From Fen-1254 sp963778945 (GTDB lineage Bacteria; Bacteroidota; Ignavibacteria; UBA10030): a stretch of DNA of 64,000 nt. The DNA lies in NCBI GenBank assembly GCA_963778945.1, contig CAVZWL010000018.1, positions 1 to 64,000 on the forward strand, written 5' to 3'. The notes under the pieces were generated by a model. It saw only the letters and a list, made by a program, of their open reading frames with translations. It was not told the origin of the DNA and did no database searches. Below are positions 55,571 to 64,000 of the stretch, one piece after another (positions within the stretch are counted from its first letter, which is position 1; each line of letters begins with the position of its first letter). The position numbers were made by a program, and so were the translations under genes.

Positions 55571-58500
55571 ATGAAAATACAGATTACATATCGAAACCTT
55601 ATTTTAGCGGCAGCGTTGATTGTTGCGTGCCGGATTGGCAAGTGTTTTTGCTCAAACTTCCAACGGCACGCAAATTAAAAATACTGCGGCTGCCTATGTT
55701 ACGCATCCGAACGGACAAAAAGATACGGTGAAAAGTAATATCGTATCGACAACGGTGGCAATTCCAGGCAAGCTTACGTTCTGTCTAAAACAGCATCGCC
55801 AGGTCAATGCAATTATTGGAAATACTGTTTCATACAGACTCATTGCCGGTAATGCCGGTTATTCAACGCTTTCAACCGTGCGCGTGATCGATTCGCTTTC
55901 ATCAAATCTTCAATTCGTCAGTGCGACTAACGGAACGTTATACAAACGGCGTGTTGACATGGCCGATAGATTCGCTGCCTGCAACGAGCTATGATACTGT
56001 TGTCGTAACGGCGCTTATCCGCCCGTCTGTTTCAAATAATACGGTGATTTGGAATAAAGCGACTGCAACCGAATTGTCCGGACAAAAAGTAACTGGATTC
56101 TGTCCGCATCGTTGCGCAGTCACTGTCGGTTACGAAAAGCGCTCCTGTTTCGGCTTTCACAAAAGATACCATTGCTCTATACAATTCAGATAGCCGACAG
56201 TTGTTCTTCATCGCTCTCAGGCGCGGTTCTTGTCGACACGTTGAATGCTGCCGTTACGTTTGTGAGTGCAACGAACGGCGGCAGGTATGATGCATCGGCC
56301 CGCCGCGTAGTATGGAATATCGGAAAACTCGATTCACTTTCGACGACACAATATAAGATCACAGTCGTTGTCAACGACACGACAATTTCTTCTTATACAC
56401 TTATCAATCAGGCATGGCTGAGCGGTTCGGGCATCAATGCTGTCAATGCAAAGGCTCAAACGCAGGTTCAGCGCTCCAATCCGAAGCTTTTATTGACAAA
56501 GAAAGCATCTCAAGATACTATTGCTGCTCGGGAAGACATTTACCTATACAATCGTTGCAAGCAATGCCGGTAATATCCGCCTGAAAAGTGTAAGAGTGCT
56601 CGATACACTTCATACAAGTTATTTTATTCCGCAGAGCGCAATGGGTGCAACACTGGCGGATTCCATTGTTTCATGGTCGAAAGATACTATGTCGGTCGGC
56701 GAATCCGATACGATCAAAGTGGCTGTTCAATTGCGCACGACTGCGCCGGTTTTGCCTGCTCTTTCAAATACTGCATGTGCGACTTCTCAGCAGAACGGGC
56801 TCTTCTGTTCTCCGCGCGTCCGCAAATATTATTCCCGTTTATGGATTTATTCCTCTTCCAGCGATGTCAATAAAAAAGACCGTTTCGGCAGATACGGTCG
56901 TGACAGGAACCACGGTCGTCTATTCCATACGTCTGCAAAATACCGGAAATGTGACGCTGACGAAAGTCACTGCGTCCGACACGCTGGCTTCACTCCTGAC
57001 GCCGGTCAGCGCTGTTTCATCTTCTTCCGCATCCGTATCGATGAATGGAAAGGTCGTTCTTTATTCGAGAGATTCTTTAGCCGTCAATCAGTCTGATACC
57101 ATTAAAATTACGGCACAACTTTCTCGTGTCGCTTCGGATAAACTGCATATCATCAATGTTGCGTATGCCTCCGCGGCTCAAATCCAGGGACTTTCCGACA
57201 CGGTATCGATACGTACGAAAGTTATCGTGCCCAGCAAATCCTGCAGGATTAATCTGAACATCAGCCCGTATTATGTTATCGGCAACGGCATCATGGCTTC
57301 AAAAATTCAAGCGCTTGCCCTCGATACTCTGGGCAACCCGAAACCTGACGGAACCCCTCTCTTCTTTAAAACGACAGCCGGATATTTTTCCAACGGCAAA
57401 GATTCTATCGTTGTTCCGACTTTAAACGGTTATGCAGTCGATTCGCTCCGCGATCTCATCACAAGCAGCAGTATTGTGTATGCAAAGGCGACGATATCGG
57501 CGAACGACTCCAATGTGTGCGCCGCAAGCGACAGCGCGGTTATCGTCTTCTATCCGGGAGCTATCATCGGATATGTCATCGATAACCGGACAGGGATACC
57601 GGTCGATTCTGCGCTGGTGCAGATATATTCATCATCGGGAACCCTGATCGGGTCCCGGTTGACTTCAACCGACGGTTCATATCTTATTCCTATTCCGGTC
57701 TCCGATACATACACGATAAAAATTACTGTCGTCGATAAATTCGGCAAGACAGTCATCACGACGACGAAGGTCACCGTTATCGTTCCCGGCGCAGGAGGGG
57801 TTCCGCCGGTGACCAATATTAATTCTATCACGGGAAAGGTGTATCTTCGATATTCCCAACAAACCGGTCGATGCATACAGGGTCAAAGTGCTCTTAGTAA
57901 GGCTGTCGACATCAAATTCTGTTTCTCAAAATTCTGTTTCACAAAAAACAGTCTCGCAAAAATCGAATGCAAGTACTTCGACAATAGCGGCATCAGTAGA
58001 CTCGACTCAAACCGATTCGACGGGTACCTATGCATTCTATGGCGTTACACCCGGAACATATAAGGTCGTAACATTAGATTCGCTCCTGCAAGGTTTCGTC
58101 ATTGCCACCGACACATTGACGGGTCAGTATGTCATCAATGCCAACATCCCGATTGTTCTCGATCGCAGCATTGCACTGCTCAAAACCGGACTCCCTACAA
58201 TTTTAGCCGGCGATACGGGATCTTATTCGATTTCATTAAGTAATTCCGGCAAATCCTCCACAACGAATTCAGTTTTGGTCGATTCCCTGGATTCGTCAAT
58301 GCGCTTCCTCGCAGCGGGTTCCGCATTCGATGCGGTGCCGTCGTATGACTCGACATCCCGGAAAATCAGATGGAACATAGGAATACTGGATTCGCTCGCC
58401 GGCTCCCGGCATGTTCGTCTCCACATGGGTCAAGGTCCAATTTGCAGACACGATTTCAACCGACCGTGTTTTATTGAATCATGTATTTCTTTACCTCCGA

Positions 58501-60926
58501 CATGACGGATCGCATCGATACGTCCGCATCGACGAGCGTTTCTGTTCCGGTTCTTCAGGTGACAAAGACCGCTTCAAAAAGCACCGTCGAGGTAGGTGAT
58601 GTGATAGCATACACGGTTACTGCTACGAATAGCAGCAAGTCTACTGTTTTAAGGAACCTTAGAATTATGGACAAAATACCGCTCGGATTTCAAATACCTT
58701 GCGGGATCGTCTTTTATGGGTACGACGAAAATAGCTGATCCGGTCAGCGGAAAGGAAATAGTATGGAGTTTTGCCGATACTTTAGGTCTCCAAAGTTCCG
58801 TCACTTTGACGTACCGGCTTGTAGCGGGTGCAGGGGCATTGGTAAGCAACGGCATCAATACCGCATCTGCGACCGCAGTGCTTCCAAACGCCGGCATTTT
58901 GCAGTCGAATACCGCTTCGGTTCAAGTGAGCATCAAACTGGGAATATTTACTGACCATGGTCTGATTATCGGAAAAGTGTTTTATGACAGGAATCGCAAT
59001 GCATATCAGGACAAAGGAGAAGAGGGTGTCAAGGGCATTGAACTCGTTCTTGAAGACGGCACGCGTGTAACGACGGGCGACGACGGAAAATATTCGATGC
59101 CGGATGTCTATCCGGGCGACCATGTTATTCGTGCCCGAAAAAATACTATTCCCAAAGGAGCGACCCTCATTGCCGGCTATGACGAATTTGCCGGCGATCC
59201 GGTTTCTCGCTTTATCTATGTAACCCCGTCCGGTATCGCGCGTGCGGATTTTTATCTTGCGCAGGATATGCCGGATACGGTAAGGATACATCAATCGCTG
59301 GCCAAAGCCGGCCGGCTCGATATTCAGCGTATTGCAGAGCCGCGTAATGTCGTCTTTATCGAGGATGAAAAAATCGCACCGATGAAACTGTCCGGGCTTA
59401 ATTTTGATGTTGCAAAAGCGACGCTGCGCGAGCAGGCTATGCCGACTTTAAAACAGGTTGCGGAAATATTGATCGAGTATCCCGATATCAGCCTTACGAT
59501 TGTCGGACATACGGATTCAAGTCCGATGCATACCCGTGAATTTAAAGACAACACCGCACTTTCGATCGGCCGCGCTAATGCGGTAAAGAATTACCTTGTA
59601 TCCCGGGAAAATATCGATTCATCGCGCGTGAAAGCTCTCGGATACGGCGAAAAGAAGCCGATAGCTTCTAATCAGACAAAAGAAGGCAAGCAGCTCAACC
59701 GCCGTGTAGAATTCTATTTTGACAGCAGAATTGAGCAGCCGGTGCGCCTCAGTACATCGATTCTTTTTAAGATCCCGATTCGTTACGAAGGTTCTGCAGG
59801 CATTTCAAAGCTGGAATGGACGGATGTTCTGGACAGCGCTATGACATTCGAAGAGGGCAGCGCGACTCTCGGCGATACATCCATTGCCCCGCGTGTAGAC
59901 GGGAAATTACTGCATTGGACACTTACCGGCATAGGGAAGAATTTCCAGAAGGATCTGTTGTATCGTATCAAGGTTAAAAAACCGGGAGAAAAAATCCTCA
60001 AGTTGTCTTCTGTCAGCACCTCGTTCCGCTGCTCTGTTCAAGATACCGTCGTGGTGATTGCGGATACGCTCCTCACGCACAATGAGGTCGCCGTTGCAGT
60101 CCGGGGACGCGCCATAAATTATATTCTCTCCGGTGTGATGTTTGATGTTGCAAAAGCAACTCTGCGCCGCAGTGCGCTGTCGGCGCTGAATACATCGGCA
60201 GAAGCTTTGAAACAGGATTCGACGGCAACCGCGCTGGTTGAAGGGCATACCGATTCCACTCCGATACACACAGAAGAATTTTCTTCGAACTTGGAACTTT
60301 CCGAGGCAAGAGCAAAGACCGTCGTCGAGAAATTGATCACAAACTTCGGGATATCGCCGAGCCGTTTGCGTTCCATCGGTTTTGGAGAATACCGGCCGAT
60401 AACAACCAATGCCACGGCCGAAGGCAGACAATTAAACCGCCGTGTTGAAGACCGCATTCTTTCAAAATCGTTCGTTGACAACGTCATTCCTGACGGCATG
60501 ACCGACTCGTCAGCCGTTGTACGAATATCGGTAGAACCGATGCAAAGGGACTTCAGCTCGTCGATCGAGGGACATCCGGGTGATCAATTCATTCTGCGTT
60601 TGTCGGTCGAACGGAATGCAAATACTCAAACGGCGGAGACAATGATCATCGACACACTTCCGGCCGGGGTACGCATTGTTGATAATTCCCTCAAGGCGGA
60701 AGAAGGAATCGATACGGTCTCGAACGGCAGGGTTCTGACAGCCCGATGCTCCGCCGCAGCTTTGCGGTCATCGTTGAGTTTCCGGATTGAGATTGCCGGT
60801 CCGGTTGATACGAACGAAATTTTCCAGAACCGGTTCTCCGTCATCCGCCGTGAGAAGAACGGCGACATTATTATAGATCGTGCAGAACCTGTGATTATTC
60901 AAGGCACGGCGGTCAAGAATAAATAA
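55571..60926 (+). CDS. Giant DUF11-repeat protein ending in SdrB-like and two OmpA domains, many frameshifts
   Basis: About 1785 residues when repaired. N-terminal signal (MKIQITYRNLILAAALIVA then GLASVFAQ), multiple DUF11 domains (DTLHTSYFIPQSAMGA; KKTVSADTVVTGTTVVYSI; KTASKSTVEVGDVIAYTVTA), a carboxypeptidase-regulatory-like insert (AIIGYVIDNRTGIPVDSALV), an SdrD-B-like domain (GLIIGKVFYDRNRNAYQDKG), then two OmpA-like peptidoglycan-binding domains (NFDVAKATLREQA ... HTDSSPMHTREF; and FDVAKATLRRSA ... HTDSTPIHTEEF) separated by a beta domain. At least nine indels break 55571-58738 (near 55640, 55785, 55815, 55940, 56100, 56185, 56535, 56800, 57880, 58415, 58700), while 58716-60926 is clean. 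It could anchor the surface structure to peptidoglycan. Confidence 0.75.
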
Positions 60927-63900
60927 ATGCTGAAGACATTGCATACATATCGATCCATCGTGAAAGCTTCGGGACTTCGGACGCTGATTGCCTCCGTCCT
61001 GTCGGTGTGCTTTGTCTCCGCGGCAAGCGGACAAATGATTCAGATTACATCGCCATCGAACAATTCTGTGAGCAATTTGAACAGCCAGACCATTACAGCC
61101 AAGGGCTGGGCCGGATTCAATGCGGAATTATGGATGGACAACCAATTGGCTCAAAAGGGGACGGTACGGATCGACGGTATCATCGATTTTATTAACGTTC
61201 AAGCGCCATCGGGAACTCGAAAATTTGAAGCGCGGCTTGTGAATCCGGATGGATCGGTCATCGATGCGGATTCTATCTCGCTCCATATACTTGGCGGACC
61301 GGCAGCGTTGTCATTAGAGCTTGCCGATTCGTCGTTACGTGCGAACGGCGCCTCTACGACAATGGGAAAAGTACGTGTCTTTGATGCGTGGGGTTTCCCC
61401 TTGCAGGAAAATGTCATTGTCACGGTGACGGCAGAGAATGGAAAAATCCTGACGGAAGATTTGGATCCGCAGACACCCGGTACGCAAATACGATTGATCC
61501 GCGGAGTCGCTCAATTTGAGTATCAGGCAAGCCATACAACCGGTCAGGCAAAAGTAACGGCACAAACTGGAGAGATTAAAGCGGAATCCGGCATCTCGCT
61601 GGCGATGCCGCTGGAACCTCTGACAGTCGTCGGTTTGATCAACGGATCGGCAGCCGGTATGAGCGAAAGCGGCGACCGGAGTCAATTAGCAGATCCAAGC
61701 TCTTTTGCAAAAGGATTGACATTGGATGGACGCGCGGCTGTCTATGCCCGCGGCTCCTTCGGAGACGATTATCTTATTACCGGTTCGTACGATTCCGACA
61801 GACGCAACCGTTCATCGTTGTTCCGCAGCCTCGATCCGGATTACCTCTATTCGATCTACGGCGACAACAGCATGCTGACGTACGATGCCCAGACACAGAG
61901 TCCGCTGTATATCAAAATCGAAAAGAACCGCGATTATCTTCTCTACGGCGATTTCAATACGGACTTGTCGAGTCAGGAATTTACGCTCTATAACCGGTCT
62001 CTCACTGGCGTCAAGGCGGAGCATCAGGACGACAACTGGAAAGTCAAAGCATTCGGTTCGCTGACGGATCATAAAGTCGTTCATACGGAAATCCGAGGGG
62101 AAGGACTTTCCGGATATTATAATCTCGGCTCCACGCAGATCGTCGTCGGCTCGGAAAAAGTTTCGATCGAAGTGCGGGATAAAAATCATTCGGAAATCGT
62201 CATCAACTCGACGGATAATTTCCGCTACGCTGATTATGATATCGACTATGACCAGGGAACGTTGTTCTTCAAACAGCCGGTTCCTGCGCTCGATCCGAAC
62301 AATAATCCTGTATGGATCGTTGTGACGTTTGAGGCGATTACAAGCTCAGCGTCCACCTATGTCGCGGGTGCGAATGTAGAACGCCGCATCGATAATCATC
62401 TTTCTGTTGGAATAACGGGCGTAACAGAAGAACAGTCGCCGACGAATTATACATTGCTGGGATTGAATTCGAAGTACCAGTTGAACGATGTCCTCCTTGT
62501 CAGCGGCGAAATAGCGCGTTCGAACGATTTTGCAGAAGAAACCGGCGGCAAAAGTGCCGGCGATGCTTACAAAGTCGAAGCTGCGATATCGCCTTTTGCG
62601 CAGCTGTCGATGCATACCTATTACCGCAGGATGGAAGAGGGATTCTATAATATTCGGGAATCCAGCGGCCGTATTGAACGCGGCACCATTAAATACGGTG
62701 TCGGCGGAAATTATAAAATCGGCACTACAACGGATCTTACGGCGGATTATTACGAAACATACCAGGATGCTGCATACGGCGTATCCGACCTGACTTCACT
62801 CTCGGGCGGCGTGATCCATCACTTCGGCAATCGTTTGACTGCACAAGCCCATGTGACAAATCTCCAGTCCTACACTCCCGATTCAGCAGCAGGGACAACA
62901 CAGCGTTCGACATTATTGACTGCCGGTGCGAGCTACGTCGCAGGTGATGTAATGAAAATTACGGCACAGCATGAACAAAACCTCGGTTCGACGCAAAATA
63001 CAGCCAGTCCGACTGCAGACGCGGTAATTGCGGAAACAAAGATTACAAAAGATATATCGGCCAACGTAGAAGAGCGTCTCTTTGAAGGCGGCGGAAACCT
63101 TGCAACTGTCGGATTGAGCACAAATGTGATGGAGGGAATGCAGGCATACAGCAAATATGAAATCGGCAATGCTGCTGGTGCGTATAGAAATATGATCAGC
63201 GTCGGGTTGAAGAATAAAATCAAATTACCGTATGACCTGACTGCAAACCTGTCGTATGAAAGGACCAAAGACCTGAATCAGCGAGTAGATGAGACCACGA
63301 CCAACGATCATGATGCATATTCGGTAGGTCTCGAGTACCTGCCGAAAGATCCGATCAAGGCAAGTACCAAGATCGAATTCGGCAGCGATAATACTTCGAA
63401 AAAAATGAATTACACATTCAATGCGGACTACAGGTTCAAGAAAGATTTGAGTGCGATTCTAAAATATACGCTTTCAGAAGATAACGCCGTGTCAAACAGC
63501 GGTTACCGGACGATGTCCCACTGGATCGCCGGCCTGGCATACCGGCCGGTCGAATCGAATGATTTCAATATACTGGGAAAATTCGAGGTGAAACAAGACA
63601 ACAACCATTATGTTGCGCCGTACGATGACTCTCAGGCATTGATCGGCTCCATTCATGCTTACTTGGAACCAATTCGCCGGTTTGAGCTCGGTCTGAAATT
63701 TGCATATAAAGTAGAGTATGACGGTTCCGTCGATTATTCAGTGACGACGCATTCAAGTTTCTATTTGGCACGCGGCACATATGATATCAACGAAAAAATG
63801 GATGTTGCAGCTGAATTCCGTACGCTGATGCAAGTGGAAGCAAACGATATGCTCTATGGATACAGCGCAGAAGTCGGATATGTCGTGATCAAGAATCTTC

Positions 63901-64000
63901 GATTAGCGGCAGGATACAACTTTAAAGGATACATCGAACGAGATCTCGTCGAGAATAATTTATGGTCGGCAGGACCGTTCCTGAAATTCAGCCTTAAGTT
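60927..64000 (+). CDS. Large outer-membrane beta-barrel-like surface protein (3' end outside the window)
   Basis: Open from the ATG at 60927, immediately after the upstream stop, to the end of the window (1024 codons). Signal peptide (LIASVLSVCFVSAASGQ), an Ig-like domain (MIQITSPSNNSVSNLNSQTI), an invasin-like segment (GASTTMGKVRVFDAWGFPLQ), and from about residue 260 onward a long series of alternating amphipathic strands ending in aromatic residues (YLITGSYDSDRRN, YSIYGDNSMLTYDAQTQSP, LLYGDFNTDLSSQEF), typical of a transmembrane barrel. I recognise no named family. Tight linkage suggests it is the outer-membrane partner of the OmpA/DUF11 protein. Confidence 0.8.
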   Translation, partial: MLKTLHTYRSIVKASGLRTLIASVLSVCFVSAASGQMIQITSPSNNSVSNLNSQTITAKGWAGFNAELWMDNQLAQKGTVRIDGIIDFINVQAPSGTRKFEARLVNPDGSVIDADSISLHILGGPAALSLELADSSLRANGASTTMGKVRVFDAWGFPLQENVIVTVTAENGKILTEDLDPQTPGTQIRLIRGVAQFEYQASHTTGQAKVTAQTGEIKAESGISLAMPLEPLTVVGLINGSAAGMSESGDRSQLADPSSFAKGLTLDGRAAVYARGSFGDDYLITGSYDSDRRNRSSLFRSLDPDYLYSIYGDNSMLTYDAQTQSPLYIKIEKNRDYLLYGDFNTDLSSQEFTLYNRSLTGVKAEHQDDNWKVKAFGSLTDHKVVHTEIRGEGLSGYYNLGSTQIVVGSEKVSIEVRDKNHSEIVINSTDNFRYADYDIDYDQGTLFFKQPVPALDPNNNPVWIVVTFEAITSSASTYVAGANVERRIDNHLSVGITGVTEEQSPTNYTLLGLNSKYQLNDVLLVSGEIARSNDFAEETGGKSAGDAYKVEAAISPFAQLSMHTYYRRMEEGFYNIRESSGRIERGTIKYGVGGNYKIGTTTDLTADYYETYQDAAYGVSDLTSLSGGVIHHFGNRLTAQAHVTNLQSYTPDSAAGTTQRSTLLTAGASYVAGDVMKITAQHEQNLGSTQNTASPTADAVIAETKITKDISANVEERLFEGGGNLATVGLSTNVMEGMQAYSKYEIGNAAGAYRNMISVGLKNKIKLPYDLTANLSYERTKDLNQRVDETTTNDHDAYSVGLEYLPKDPIKASTKIEFGSDNTSKKMNYTFNADYRFKKDLSAILKYTLSEDNAVSNSGYRTMSHWIAGLAYRPVESNDFNILGKFEVKQDNNHYVAPYDDSQALIGSIHAYLEPIRRFELGLKFAYKVEYDGSVDYSVTTHSSFYLARGTYDINEKMDVAAEFRTLMQVEANDMLYGYSAEVGYVVIKNLRLAAGYNFKGYIERDLVENNLWSAGPFLKFSLK

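Overview
This window looks like a chromosomal piece from a member of the Bacteroidota/Chlorobiota (FCB) lineage, perhaps close to Ignavibacteria. That placement is inferred from gene content: a DUF2723/TMEM260-type glycosyltransferase, a periplasmic propeller histidine kinase, TamB, split HldE genes, and the chain thrS-infC-rpmI-rplT-pheS-pheT-zapA-rny. Base composition is mixed, and AT-rich islands mark probable acquisitions.

Layout. (1) 1-6790 is an accessory redox cluster: a broken cupin and a broken carboxymuconolactone decarboxylase, a zinc alcohol dehydrogenase split by a complete IS66-family element (15-bp inverted repeats, 8-bp target duplication), two NAD(P)-binding reductases, a membrane protein and an AraC regulator. 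(2) 6830-7380 holds a tRNA-Met and a decayed copy of it carrying two palindromic insertions. (3) 7430-17022 carries a GT-C glycosyltransferase (minus), a beta-phosphoglucomutase and a membrane AraC regulator (minus), then nusB, an MFS transporter, an orphan phosphate-binding lipoprotein, repeat-rich spacers and a HicBA module. (4) 17598-29079 is a minus-strand envelope operon: heptose kinase, heptose-1-P adenylyltransferase, TamB, RNase R and a three-part peptidase/propeller/Omp85-barrel protein. (5) 29272-42862 is a plus-strand housekeeping block: tRNA-Val, a structured leader with a terminator, thrS, infC (ATT start), rpmI, rplT, pheS, an inserted restriction-modification pair, pheT, a coiled-coil protein, zapA, a probable 6S RNA, rny, coaE and a class III aminotransferase. 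(6) 42998-64000 is a surface-display locus: propeller histidine kinase, LuxR-type regulator, single-domain receiver, then a chain of giant secreted DUF11/repeat proteins, one ending in two OmpA domains, and an outer-membrane-barrel-like protein running off the window.

How it fits together. Regions 4 and 6 are both about building the outer envelope: LPS-core heptose activation and outer-membrane assembly in one, a sensor-linked set of surface proteins in the other. Region 5 is the translation/RNA core.

Caution on sequence quality. Many reading frames are broken by single-base indels, including the essential genes thrS and pheS, and several breaks sit in short homopolymers. Most are probably sequencing errors. 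The indels are however strongly clustered (1-1100, 53785-58740), while neighbouring stretches of more than 10 kb are clean, so genuine decay of the accessory genes is not excluded.
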